NCBI GenBank assembly: GCA_020201415.1
Contig: JAIVGW010000230.1
Span: 1-20,226 of the forward strand
Direction: 5' to 3'
DNA: 20,226 bases
Source of the DNA: Lentisphaerota bacterium
Lineage (GTDB): Bacteria > Verrucomicrobiota > Kiritimatiellia > JAAZAB01
The notes under the pieces were generated by a model. The model saw only the letters and a list, made by a program, of their open reading frames with translations, searched no databases and was not told where the DNA came from. Made by a program: the position numbers and the translations under genes. Shown piece by piece: positions 7,360 to 15,102 of this stretch; position 1 is the first letter of the stretch; each line of letters begins with the position of its first letter.

Positions 7360-7670
7360 ATGTACAATTGCGTGCCGCCCGACTCCGCCCTGATCACCGC
7401 GGAAAACGAACAGGTGATTGAACGTGGACTGCAGGACCGGACCGGCCGCCACTGCTACGTCTGCCACGAAATAGGCCCCGGTCATTACCATGACAAGACA
7501 ACCACCGGCCGGTGTTCGGCCCGGACGTCGACGCGCCGGACAAGCTGTCGCGGCTCGTGGATGTCAACCGTTTCAAAATTGCGCAAAACATCATTGATGC
7601 CATCCTGGCGCGAGGCGCACGGACGATCACAGAAGTGAGAACCATGCTTTTGGAGGATTACCCCCCATGA
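7360..7670 (+). pseudogene. Unknown gene X (copy B), 5'-truncated and frameshifted
   Basis: One frame from an ATG at 7360 reads VPPDSALITAENEQVIERGL, then TGRHCYVCHEIGPGHYHDK. The reading then switches: from about 7506 the next frame gives RPVFGPDVDAPDKLSRLVDV and RFKIAQNIIDAILARGARTI, ending VRTMLLEDYPP at 7670. A four-base loss in a GGCCGG repeat near 7506-7511 would explain the shift. The front is missing; the break lies near the transposase leader, so insertion may have cut it. Cysteines and histidines (CYVCHEIGPGHYH) hint at metal binding. I do not recognise the family. Its stop overlaps the following yjbQ start as ATGA, so X and yjbQ were translationally coupled. Confidence 0.55.
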
Positions 7671-7690
7671 ACCACCATGACACGATTGCC
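7620..7690 (+). repeat. Diverged direct repeat, copy B (gene X end plus yjbQ start)
   Basis: Partner of 4150-4219. Here the gene X side continues upstream for about 250 bases, but the yjbQ side breaks off after about eight codons. Copy A shows the opposite: yjbQ is complete and X is nearly gone. Confidence 0.8.
7667..7690 (+). pseudogene. First codons of a second yjbQ, truncated
   Basis: ATG followed by AACCACCATGACACGATTGC matches the start of the intact yjbQ at 4196 (MNHHDTIA against MNHQNTIT), with the same TTGGAGGATT ribosome site upstream. The next codons (CHRLRLWPRR) bear no resemblance to the family, so the gene is cut here. Confidence 0.65.
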
Positions 7691-7937
7691 ACTTGTCACA
7701 GGTTACGTTTGTGGCCTCGGCGTTCCTGCGCATCTGCATCCAGGCCGCAAAAAAGGTTTGCCACGATTCCTTTCCGTCGTAAAGTTCACTCCGCAAAAAA
7801 AAGCAAGCCAAACCGGTCTTGCCGCACGACGCTGTAACTGCTAGGATTAATTCAGGTCAGACTGACAAGGCTGGCCGACCCGGCGAATAATCCGTGGACC
7901 AGACTTACAAAACTGCTTGAAGGCTGAGCATTCAATC
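7691..7937. other. Unassigned stretch before the AI-2E-type transporter gene
   Basis: I see no gene here that I can support. A minus-strand frame over 7691-7811 (MACFFLRSELYDGKESWQTF) has no recognised relative and no clear ribosome site. The stretch probably holds rearrangement debris plus the leader of the transporter gene. A weak GAAGG (7919-7923) precedes the ATG at 7938. Confidence 0.4.
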
Positions 7938-9056
7938 ATGGGCAAGAACGACCGGATATACGATTTGGACCGCATTTTTCGCATTTTGCTCAAAGCCCTG
8001 CTTTTGGCAGGAACAATTGTGCTGCTGCACTACCTGCGCCATGTGCTGTTGCCTTTCGCCGCGGCCCTGCTGTTGGCTTACCTGCTAAACCCCATGGTCA
8101 ACGCCCTGCAACGCCGACTCCGCCGCCGCGGTCTGGCCGTCTTCACGACTCTGCTGCTGACACTGGCTGCAACAGTGCTGCTGGCCTTGCTGATCATCCC
8201 GATGCTTGCCTCTGAATTTGCGGCCATGCAGCCGCTTGTGCGCCAATTTGCCGCGTTACAACCACCGGCCTGGTTGCAACGCCTCGCCCCCAATATACAC
8301 TGGCAACAGATAACAACAGAGTTTTTCAACACAGATTTCCAAGAGCTGTTCGTCTCCCATCGCTTCTGGAATTTGATCCGGGAATTACTGCAAAACGTGC
8401 TGCCCGGGGTATGGAATGTCATCACCGGCACTTTCAGTCTGTTGCTCGGACTGCTGGGTCTGGCCGTGGTCTTTCTCTACACCATCTTTCTGCTTATTGA
8501 CTACAACCGCATCCGCGAGATTTGGCCGACATATCTGCCGACGGCCTGGCGCCAACCGGCCGTGACCCTGGCGCATGATTTCAATGATGCCATGAGTCGT
8601 TATTTCCGGGGCCAGATTCTGATCGCCCTGATTGTCGGTGGCATGTTTGCCGTGGGATTCCGCCTGATCGGACTGCCGCTGGCGATATCATTGGGCCTGT
8701 TTATCGGCCTGCTGAACATAATACCTTATTTGCAGGTCGTGGGCATGATTCCCGCCCTGGCCCTGGCGCTGCTTTACGGTACGGCGATTGAGGGCAACCC
8801 CTGGCGCTTGCCGCTGCTGGCGCTGTTGGTCCTGGCGCTGGTGCAGGGCACGCAGGATCTGCTGCTCACACCACGCATTATGGGACGCGCCACCGGTCTC
8901 AGTCCGGCGCTGATCCTGCTTTCGCTGGCTGTATGGGGGAAATTACTGGGAATGCTGGGACTGCTGATCGCCATCCCCATGACTTGCCTGCTGCTGGTTT
9001 ATTATCGCCGGACCTTTCTGCTGAATGCCGACCGGCACACTGCAAGTCCGACGTGA
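7938..9056 (+). CDS. AI-2E/PerM family transporter (PF01594)
   Basis: The 372-residue polytopic membrane protein has the family layout. Two to three N-terminal helices (LLKALLLAGTIVLLHYL, VLLPFAAALLLAYLLNPMVN) come first, then a helix pair ending LLIIPMLASEF and a soluble helical segment. The conserved core FLYTIFLLIDYNRIREIWPT and MSRYFRGQILIALIVGG follows, then GLFIGLLNIIPYLQVVGMIP and QGTQDLLLTPRIMGRATGLS. Members have been linked to autoinducer-2 export and, in some bacteria, to sodium/proton antiport, so the substrate is not settled. A TTG at 7917 could extend the frame by seven codons, but the ATG is preferred because MGKNDRIYDLDRIF begins like relatives. The last residues (NADRHTASPT) run into a phosphatase scrap and may be altered. 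Confidence 0.88.
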   Translation: MGKNDRIYDLDRIFRILLKALLLAGTIVLLHYLRHVLLPFAAALLLAYLLNPMVNALQRRLRRRGLAVFTTLLLTLAATVLLALLIIPMLASEFAAMQPLVRQFAALQPPAWLQRLAPNIHWQQITTEFFNTDFQELFVSHRFWNLIRELLQNVLPGVWNVITGTFSLLLGLLGLAVVFLYTIFLLIDYNRIREIWPTYLPTAWRQPAVTLAHDFNDAMSRYFRGQILIALIVGGMFAVGFRLIGLPLAISLGLFIGLLNIIPYLQVVGMIPALALALLYGTAIEGNPWRLPLLALLVLALVQGTQDLLLTPRIMGRATGLSPALILLSLAVWGKLLGMLGLLIAIPMTCLLLVYYRRTFLLNADRHTASPT

Positions 9057-9171
9057 GCAGCGTCCTTTCCCTGTGACCGGGACTTATGAACGCTACAGTT
9101 TTGATGTCGGCAACATCCACTTCGTGTTTCTCAGTGATCGCAACGACCTGCCGTCTCCCTACGGCCGGGGA
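9055..9171 (+). pseudogene. Metallophosphoesterase fragment
   Basis: In the frame overlapping the transporter's stop codon, the peptide RREQRPFPVTGTYERYSFDV continues GNIHFVFLSDRNDLPSPYGR. This is typical of the middle of calcineurin-like phosphatases ('YSF..GNVHF..LSDRND...PYGRG'). No start, no metal-binding GDxHD or GNHE region and no end are present. It breaks off about 20 bases before the terminator hairpin. I infer a fragment left by deletion. Confidence 0.55.
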
Positions 9172-9181
9172 CAGCCCCGCA

Positions 9182-9220
9182 GACAAAACCGCCGTGCGCC
9201 CCGGATGAAGCGCACGGCGG
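9182..9220 (-). terminator. Intrinsic terminator of the TIM-barrel gene
   Basis: A perfect 11-base-pair inverted repeat (CCGCCGTGCGC at 9189-9199, GCGCACGGCGG at 9210-9220) with a 10-base loop is followed on the minus strand by TTTTGTCT. It lies 17 bases beyond the stop of the gene at 9237-10256. It could also stop transcripts of the transporter gene from the other side, but no T-run exists in that direction. Confidence 0.8.
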
Positions 9221-9236
9221 CAATGGACCGCGTGAT

Positions 9237-10256
9237 TCAACTGGAAACGCCGAAGGCGCGGCGGATGATCTCATCGTTGCTGAGCTTCAGCCCGCCTTCG
9301 ATTCCATGCACATTTTTCATGTAAAGCACCTCACAGAGAATTTCCAATTGCGGGTGCTGGCGCGGCACATCGATTTCCATGGCGCCGCGTACAATGCCGG
9401 AAACAGGCCGGGCTTTTTCAGCGATGATCTTGAAAATTTCCTTGAAAGGCGTTTGAATTTCCGGATCGGCGGCATTGACAAACCCGCTGTACAACCCGCG
9501 CCCAACCTCCGCCGGATTGCGCCAGATATCGCGATCGGGTTCGTATTGATCGCCGCCATGCAGCGAGTCGAAGGCCGGCACCCGGGCCTTGATATGGAAA
9601 AAATCGCCGATCAGATGCGCATATTTTTCCAATACTTCCATGTAACGATCGCCCATGCCGTGGCAATGGCCGGTGTCGGGCCCCCAACGCAGATGGGGGC
9701 TGTTGACCTTTTCGATTTCGGCCAGATAGGTGGAAACCTGTTCGGCGGTCTCACCGCTGCTGTCGTAATGATTATGAAAGCACAGTTGGAAGTCGCCGCG
9801 CAGACCACCGGCATGTTCCGCCAGCTTGGCGAAGGTTTCCACGATCCGGCAGATGTTGTCGCGATCGCCGAAATCACGGCCGGCCGGATGCAGCGCCACG
9901 TAAGACATATCTGGAAAATACTCCACCAGCAGCGAGAGCGCCTGCTGCTGCTTTTTCAGATAGCCTGCATTATCCTTGCCGACCCCCTGGCCGCCCAGGT
10001 AGGACCCGATCACCTTGGTTTCAACGGGCAAGGCCGCCAGGGTTTCCTTCAAGGTTTCAAGATCCACCCCCTGCTCGGGAAACTTCTTTTCAGGATCCAG
10101 CACCCCCTGGGGGATTTCAACCTCATTGACGCCGCAGGCCAGAAAGCGCTCCGCCATGGCCTTGACATAAGGCGGCGTGAACTTGAACATCTTCTTGGTC
10201 GTGTAATTGGTGGAGGTGATTGCCTGCCCGGTCAACCTGATTTCATTCACTTGCAT
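9237..10256 (-). CDS. Xylose-isomerase-like TIM barrel protein
   Basis: The 339-residue cytoplasmic protein belongs to the sugar-isomerase/epimerase-like TIM-barrel superfamily (AP endonuclease 2 type). Candidate metal ligands sit on successive strands: VNEVEIPQG with a glutamate (45-47 region), ALHPAGRD (121-128), CFHNHYD (159-165), the strong PDTGHCHG (193-200) and FFHIKAR (219-225), with REVGAM-like IVRGAMEID near the end. This pattern fits epimerases, isomerases and inosose-dehydratase-like enzymes that need Mn or another divalent ion; the sugar cannot be named. The start is supported by AAGGGA six bases before the ATG. It is monocistronic, with its own terminator at 9182-9220, and divergent from the porin gene. 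A possible promoter (TTGTTT, 17 bases, CAGAAT) lies upstream. Confidence 0.85.
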   Translation of the reverse strand: MQVNEIRLTGQAITSTNYTTKKMFKFTPPYVKAMAERFLACGVNEVEIPQGVLDPEKKFPEQGVDLETLKETLAALPVETKVIGSYLGGQGVGKDNAGYLKKQQQALSLLVEYFPDMSYVALHPAGRDFGDRDNICRIVETFAKLAEHAGGLRGDFQLCFHNHYDSSGETAEQVSTYLAEIEKVNSPHLRWGPDTGHCHGMGDRYMEVLEKYAHLIGDFFHIKARVPAFDSLHGGDQYEPDRDIWRNPAEVGRGLYSGFVNAADPEIQTPFKEIFKIIAEKARPVSGIVRGAMEIDVPRQHPQLEILCEVLYMKNVHGIEGGLKLSNDEIIRRAFGVSS

Positions 10257-10518
10257 GATAATCCCTTATTAATAGATTGCTGTCGCACTACTTGTAGGAC
10301 CGCATTCTGCCACAACTGCCGCACAAAAACAAGAAATTCCAGATTGCATCTTTTTGCTTGTTTCCCTGCCGTAAAATCCATAATCTGCAAGCATAAGCTT
10401 TCAGGGAGGCTTTTGCTGTCAGGTGCTTGCCAAATCTTAAAGGAAGGGAGGTGTTGCAAAACAGACGACCGTGATTGTCCCTGGTACTTTTTTATTCAAT
10501 CATTACAGAGGTATTTTA
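10257..10518. other. Divergent intergenic region (TIM barrel / porin)
   Basis: This region must hold promoters for both genes. On the minus strand TTGTTT-17-CAGAAT is a weak candidate about 60 bases before the TIM-barrel ATG. For the porin I see no convincing pair, only T-rich stretches near 10490. Short inverted pieces (TCCCTG near 10372 and CAGGGA near 10401) could form an operator or leader hairpin, but this is speculative. Confidence 0.3.
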
Positions 10519-11712
10519 ATGCGACGACTTTCCAAATTGGTATCAAGTCTGTGTTGCCTGGTTGGGTTGGGCGTAATGACCGCAGCGGCTCAGACCGCTC
10601 CGGCGCAGGCTCCCGCACCCGACGCTTTTTCTTTCAAACTGTATGGTTATGTCAAGTTGGATGCCTCATATGACACCCACGATGTGGTGCCAGGCGATCT
10701 GATGTTTTACGCACTGCCGCACAAGGCCGGTGTGGACGATGACTCATTCCGCATGACCGCGCGCGAAACCCGGATCGGATTGAACATCATCGCCCCGGAA
10801 GTCAACGAGATAGCCACCTCCGGTAAACTGGAAGTCGATTTCTACGGCAACGGCGGCGGGGAAAACACGCCCAACCTGCGCCTGCGCCTGGCTTATGTCG
10901 ATCTGACCATGCCCAATGGTTGTTCGCTGCGCGCCGGTCAGGACTGGGAAACATTTATCACTGTGATCCCCAAAATCGTCAACTTCTCCTATCTGGCCGA
11001 CGCGGGCGCCCTGGGACTGCGCCGTCCGCAACTGCGCGCCACCAAAGGCTTCAAACTGACCGACACCGTAAAGCTTACCGCCAAACTGGCCGCCGCCCGC
11101 ACCATCGGTCAGGACATCGACGGTTACGGCAAGGATGACGGGGTGGATGCAGGGTTGCCCACCGCTCAGGGAAATCTGATCCTGGAAGCGCCACTCTGGA
11201 CCGCGCGCCCCGCAAAAATCAGCGTCTCCGGACATGCCGGACGCGAAACGCTTGACCGCGTTGAAGACGGTGAGCTGCTGGCCAACGATGATAAAGACTA
11301 CAGCACCTGGTCGGTCATCGGCAGTCTGTACCTGCCGTTGTTGAATAACCTGACACTGCAAGGCAGTGTCTGGCGGGGCGAAAACCTGGACACATACTTC
11401 GGCGGCATCGGCCAGGGGATCAACAAAACCCTGCAAACTTCGATCGCCGCACAGGGCGGATTTGCCCAATTGCTGCTGGACGTCAACGAAAAGCTGAACT
11501 TCAACATCGGCTACGGGATGGACGACCCGGATGATGGCGATCTTAATTTGAATGATCGCTCGAAGAACCAGATTCTTTTCACCAGCCTGTTTTACAAGCT
11601 GACACCGGCCGCCACCCTGGCCGTTGAATATTCCAACCTGCAGACCGACTACAAAGGATCCGATAACGCCGAAAACAACCGGGTCCAGGGCGCAGTCATC
11701 TATAACTTCTGA
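10519..11712 (+). CDS. DcaP-like trimeric outer-membrane porin
   Basis: The 397-residue protein starts MRRLSKLVSSLCCLVGLGVM with a signal peptide ending around TAAAQ (near residue 25). The mature protein begins with the DcaP-like pattern FSFKLYGYVKLDASYDTHDV. It continues with SFRMTARETRIGLNIIAPEV, GKLEVDFYGNGGGENTPNLR, LRLAYVDLTMPNGCSLRAGQ and DWETF, the alternating strands of a diffusion porin. It ends in QGAVIYNF with the C-terminal phenylalanine recognised by the beta-barrel assembly machinery. Relatives pass small anionic molecules. An upstream ATC/GTG-type extension to 10471 is less likely than the ATG at 10519, which has AGAGGT in front of it and gives a clean signal peptide. It converges on rmuC with a five-base gap. 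Confidence 0.88.
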   Translation: MRRLSKLVSSLCCLVGLGVMTAAAQTAPAQAPAPDAFSFKLYGYVKLDASYDTHDVVPGDLMFYALPHKAGVDDDSFRMTARETRIGLNIIAPEVNEIATSGKLEVDFYGNGGGENTPNLRLRLAYVDLTMPNGCSLRAGQDWETFITVIPKIVNFSYLADAGALGLRRPQLRATKGFKLTDTVKLTAKLAAARTIGQDIDGYGKDDGVDAGLPTAQGNLILEAPLWTARPAKISVSGHAGRETLDRVEDGELLANDDKDYSTWSVIGSLYLPLLNNLTLQGSVWRGENLDTYFGGIGQGINKTLQTSIAAQGGFAQLLLDVNEKLNFNIGYGMDDPDDGDLNLNDRSKNQILFTSLFYKLTPAATLAVEYSNLQTDYKGSDNAENNRVQGAVIYNF

Positions 11713-11717
11713 AGCGG

Positions 11718-12820
11718 CTAAGGAAGCGCCGCCGGTGGGGTATCACCTGCCGGCGGCGTAGCTTCAGCCTCTTCAACCAGCGTCGCCGGCAGCTGTTTGC
11801 CGACTTTGGCGCCCAGTCGGCGCAAGTGCTCCACGCGGGACACCAGATTGCCGCGGCCGGTCTGCAGCCGGCGCATGGCCAGTTCGAAGGCTTCCGTCAC
11901 CCCGCTCATTTTCTTCCGGGCATCCGCCAGAGCTTCCACCACGAGCGCCACCTGGTCATACATGCGGCCGGCGCGTTCAGCGATGATTTCCGCATTGCGA
12001 TTTTCGTTTTCCCGCCGCCAGATCTGCGCAATCAGTTTCAGTGTAATCATCAGGGTCACCGGCCCCGTGACCACGACATTGGTGCCGGCCAGGTCGTACA
12101 GCAAATCGTGATCCGCCCGTAAAGCCTCCTGGTAGGCCGGCTCCAGCGGGATGCACATCAGCACAAAGTCAAGCGTACGATTGCCCAGCAGCTTGCTGTA
12201 ATCGCGGCTACGCAATTCGTCAACATGCCGGCGCACCGACTTGACATGCGCGGCCAGGGCAGCATCGCGCAGCTCCGAATCCTCGACGCCGAACCCGCGC
12301 TCATAATCGGTCAAAGAAACTTTGGCATCTATAATCACCGCTTTTTCGCCCGGCAGGTAAACAATAAAATCCGGCCTCTGCAATCTGCCGTCGTCCGACC
12401 GCAATCCGGCCTGGGCATCATAATCACGACCGCGTTCCAGGCCGGCGGCCTCGAAAATACGCTCAACCACCAGCTCGCCCCAGTCGCCCTGACGCTTGCT
12501 CTCCCCCTTGATGGCCCGAGCCAGGTTGTTGGCCTCATCGCTGACCCGGTTACTGGTATCCTGCAGCAGCCGCACCTGTTCCAGCAGCCGCGCGGAACGT
12601 TCGGCATCGTCCCGATGTCGGTATCCAGACGGGCTTTATCCACCTGCAATTGCGCAGCTTCCGCGGTTTTGCCTTGTAATTGTTCTAGCAGTGACGGCAT
12701 TTCCGCAGCGCGTGCGCGCAACTGCGTCAATTCTACCCGGGACGGAGCATCACGCAGCACCCGCCACACCAGGAATGCCAACAAGACCAGGATCAACAAC
12801 AACGCCACCGGAATCAGCAT
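11718..12820 (-). pseudogene. rmuC: DNA recombination protein RmuC, internal deletion with frameshift
   Basis: RmuC proteins carry an N-terminal membrane helix, a long coiled coil and a nuclease-like core, and limit rearrangement at inverted repeats. The N-terminal piece from 12820 (MLIPVALLLILVLLAFLVWR, then coiled coil to LDTDIG) is intact for 70 codons. Near 12605-12620 the frame changes to DDAERSARLLEQV, and the core follows: KRQGDWGELVVERIFEAAGL, RPDFIVYLPGEKAVIIDAKV, LGNRTLDFVLMCIPLEPAYQ. The conserved GDWGE comes at about residue 115, far earlier than usual, so roughly 80 or more coiled-coil residues are missing in addition to the frame change. The core alone is open from about 12615 and could be translated from an internal start (GTG at 12575). 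A GAGGGG ribosome site precedes the ATG, 22 bases after the kinase stop. Confidence 0.8.
11727..11758. other. GC-rich hairpin between converging genes
   Basis: A perfect nine-base inverted repeat (CGCCGCCGG and CCGGCGGCG) with a 14-base loop lies inside the last codons of rmuC, 15 bases after the porin stop. No T-run follows on either strand, so it is a weak terminator candidate, and the repeats may simply encode the Pro/Ala-rich tail. Confidence 0.35.
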
Positions 12821-12842
12821 GCCCGCCCCCCTCTTTCCCGTC

Positions 12843-14453
12843 TTAAACCACCCGTTGCTCCAGCGCGTCATAGCGCGCCAGCAGCGCTTCATAAGCCGGT
12901 GATGCTTCCGGGCGCGGCAACGCCGCCCGGGCCAGCCCCGGCGCGCCAGCGGTTACCACCCCAAACGGCACAAAGCTGCCGGCGCGCCGGCAGGCCCAGG
13001 CATGCAGGGCGCGATAGGCTGCGCCCAGGGCCGCGGAATCAGCCTGGGCGCCGACATACACCGGCAGGTTGAACACATCCGCGGCCGCCTGCAGCAGCGC
13101 CGGGTTTTGCGAGGCGCCGCCGGTAACGACCATTGAGGAAGGCTGCAGCCCAATGCGCGCCGCATGCCGGCGCAGACTGAGAAACTGACTTTCCACCAGG
13201 GCGCGGCAATCCTCCTCGGGAGCAAAACGCTCCACCGGCCGGCCTTGTGCATCGAAACGGAAAATCCCCGTACGCGCCGTCGGCGGTGTAATCTCCGGCA
13301 CGGCATGGTAAAAACCAATCCGTCCGCCGTTGCCCGGCGGAATCACATCCAAAGCCCGGGCAAACTGATCCCAGGAACCACCGGCAAATTGGTCGCGCAC
13401 CTGCTCACGCATAACCGATCCGTTTTTGCGCACCAGCATGACCATGTAATTTTCCGGGCAGATGGGGCTGACAAAAACATGCCCTTCGGCTCCGGATGGC
13501 CGCGGATCATCGGTTGCGCCGAAAAGAGTATCGCTGGTGCCGAGACTCAAGGCCATCGCACCCGGTTGCTCCAGGCGCAATCCCGCCAGACTGCAGGGGT
13601 TGTCGCCGGAAAAAGCCGCCACCAGGCATTCGGCAGGGAAACCGTAACGTTGAACGTGCGCAGGATGCAACCCGCCCAAAATGAAATGTGACGGCACCAG
13701 CGGCCCCAGCTTTTCGGCCAGCGTTTCATCGCCACAGGCGGCAAGGGCCGCAGGCGCCCATTGCCGGCGGCGCAAGTCCATCAGGTTCATGCCCGAGCCA
13801 TCGCTGAAATCAATGGGAGCGCAGTCCCCCGACAACAGCGAAGCCGTAAATGAACTAACCAGGGCTATGCGTTCCGCGGCATCATAAACATCACGCCGCC
13901 GGGCATAGATTTTCGCAATCTGGTTGCCGGTAAAGCGCTCATAAGCGCGGGACCCCGTCAAATCCGCCACTGCCTGAGCCCCGCCCAGGCGGCGTTCCAG
14001 TGCCGCACATTGCTCCCCGGTGCTGGCATCCATCCAGATCGGAGCCTCGTCCATGGCGAAAATACCGTCCAGTTGCGCACGCATCGTCTGATCGGAGCGC
14101 ATTTCCCGCAAGACGCGGGAAGCGCCCGCGCGCAACCAGACACTGCCATGTTGCTGTCCTGATCCGGAAACAGCCAGAATCCCGTCCAACGGCGACTGCT
14201 GTCGCAGGCGGTCGAACAACAAATCCAAGGCCGCCACCCACATCATGGGCGGCGAGGTCACCGTCACGCCGTCCGCATGCTGCCGCACACCGCTGGCAGT
14301 ATGAAATTCCGGAAGGTCGGCATCAAAATTCACCACCGCTTGCTGCTGTGGTTCCAGACGGCCGTTGATCACCACCGCTTTCAGACCCTGCGTGCTGAGA
14401 TCCAAACCAAGAAAACAGGCCGCCTCCGGCACCGCGCAGGCATCTTCAGACAT
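12843..14453 (-). CDS. FGGY-family xylulokinase of the XYLB type
   Basis: The 536-residue kinase is expected to phosphorylate D-xylulose (or a close ketose) with ATP, feeding the pentose phosphate pathway. It starts MSEDACAVPEAACFLGLDLS with the first phosphate loop (GLDLSTQGLKAV). SGSGQQHGSVWL, PIWMDASTGEQC, TGSRAYERFTGNQIAKIYAR and DFSDGSGMNLMDL follow, then AFSGDNPCSLAGLRL, ALSLGTSDTLFG and VTGGASQNPALLQAAADVFN. The TGSRAYERFTGNQIAKIY and SDGSGMNL blocks match the animal XYLB enzyme much more than the short E. coli XylB, and the length fits. The ATG at 14453 is preferred over 14465 or 14633 because GGAG lies seven bases before it. It follows rnk by 22 bases and precedes rmuC by 22, suggesting one transcript. 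No xylose isomerase gene is adjacent. Confidence 0.9.
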   Translation of the reverse strand: MSEDACAVPEAACFLGLDLSTQGLKAVVINGRLEPQQQAVVNFDADLPEFHTASGVRQHADGVTVTSPPMMWVAALDLLFDRLRQQSPLDGILAVSGSGQQHGSVWLRAGASRVLREMRSDQTMRAQLDGIFAMDEAPIWMDASTGEQCAALERRLGGAQAVADLTGSRAYERFTGNQIAKIYARRRDVYDAAERIALVSSFTASLLSGDCAPIDFSDGSGMNLMDLRRRQWAPAALAACGDETLAEKLGPLVPSHFILGGLHPAHVQRYGFPAECLVAAFSGDNPCSLAGLRLEQPGAMALSLGTSDTLFGATDDPRPSGAEGHVFVSPICPENYMVMLVRKNGSVMREQVRDQFAGGSWDQFARALDVIPPGNGGRIGFYHAVPEITPPTARTGIFRFDAQGRPVERFAPEEDCRALVESQFLSLRRHAARIGLQPSSMVVTGGASQNPALLQAAADVFNLPVYVGAQADSAALGAAYRALHAWACRRAGSFVPFGVVTAGAPGLARAALPRPEASPAYEALLARYDALEQRVV

Positions 14454-14475
14454 TTCACGCTCCATGCTGACAGAT

Positions 14476-14883
14476 TTACAGATGATAATCCCCGGCTGCC
14501 TCAGGCTGGTAGAGAACTTCCTCGATCTTGATGCTGCGTTTGCCCTGAGGCACCTGCCAGGCGATGGTATCGCCGGCGGCATAACCCAGAATCGCAGTGC
14601 CGATCGGAGAAACCACGGAAATCCGGTCCGCACCGATGTCGGAATTCTCAGGAAAAACCAAAGTGAATATCATTTCCTCGCCTGTAGCGGTATCGCGCAG
14701 GCGCACCCGCGAATTCATGGTCACGACCGTGGGCGAAATGTCTTTTTGATCTACAATACGCGCCTTTTGCAACTCTTCATCAAGTTCCTGATAGTCCTGT
14801 CTGTCACGTCCGTTATCGGAAACCAGCAGCACGTTGCGCAGGCGTTCCAAGTCGGCACTGGTTACATGAATTTTCTTGCGCAT
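14476..14883 (-). CDS. rnk: Regulator of nucleoside diphosphate kinase (Rnk)
   Basis: The 135-residue, GreA-related protein binds RNA polymerase near the secondary channel but does not stimulate cleavage. It starts MRKKIHVTSADLERLRNVLL, followed by a short coiled coil (YQELDEELQKARIVD) and the GreA/B C-terminal FKBP-like domain (VTMNSRVRLRDTATGEEMIF, VFPENSDIGADRISVVSPIG, AILGYAAGDTIAWQVPQGKR). The coiled coil is shorter than in GreA and lacks the long acidic tip, as expected for Rnk. The ATG at 14883 is supported by AAGGA seven bases upstream; the frame is open to 14919, but the added residues do not look like the family. It leads a transcript with the xylulokinase. Confidence 0.88.
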   Translation of the reverse strand: MRKKIHVTSADLERLRNVLLVSDNGRDRQDYQELDEELQKARIVDQKDISPTVVTMNSRVRLRDTATGEEMIFTLVFPENSDIGADRISVVSPIGTAILGYAAGDTIAWQVPQGKRSIKIEEVLYQPEAAGDYHL

Positions 14884-15058
14884 ATCTTGTTCCTTTTCAA
14901 AAGCGATCAGTCCTACCACCCTTAATTAAAACCGTTAGATGGCCGGTGCAGCCGCAGAAAAACCGCTGAACCGCAACCAGCTTAAAGAAAAGCCCTGTGT
15001 GATATATTGTACTTTGGCGGCCAGGTAAGCACAAGAGCAATCGTAGAGCCCTGCGCGC

Positions 15059-15079
15059 GGCGCGCTCGGAGAGCGCGCC
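15059..15079. repeat. Short GC-rich palindrome (REP-like unit)
   Basis: GGCGCGCTC, GGA, GAGCGCGCC form a perfect nine-base-pair hairpin in the 219-base gap between rnk and the redoxin gene, embedded in CCCTGCGCGC and CGCCCTGCC. It lies 24 bases after the redoxin stop but has no T-run, so it is not a standard terminator. It could slow RNA decay or be a member of a dispersed palindromic family. Confidence 0.5.
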
Positions 15080-15102
15080 CTGCCTTGCCGCCACCCGCAG
15101 CA

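Noticed and set aside
7485..7811. Minus-strand 108-codon frame between gene X and the transporter
   Set aside because: It overlaps the gene X remnant antisense, and the remaining part (YDGKESWQTFFAAWMQM) could not be tied to any family.
9306..10673. Long plus-strand frame (455 codons) opposite the TIM-barrel gene
   Set aside because: It is antisense to a gene with clear family motifs, ribosome site and terminator; its peptide has no recognisable domain and it runs into the porin leader.
10744..11469. 241-codon minus-strand frame inside the porin gene
   Set aside because: Shadow of the GC-rich porin frame; no ribosome site or family resemblance.
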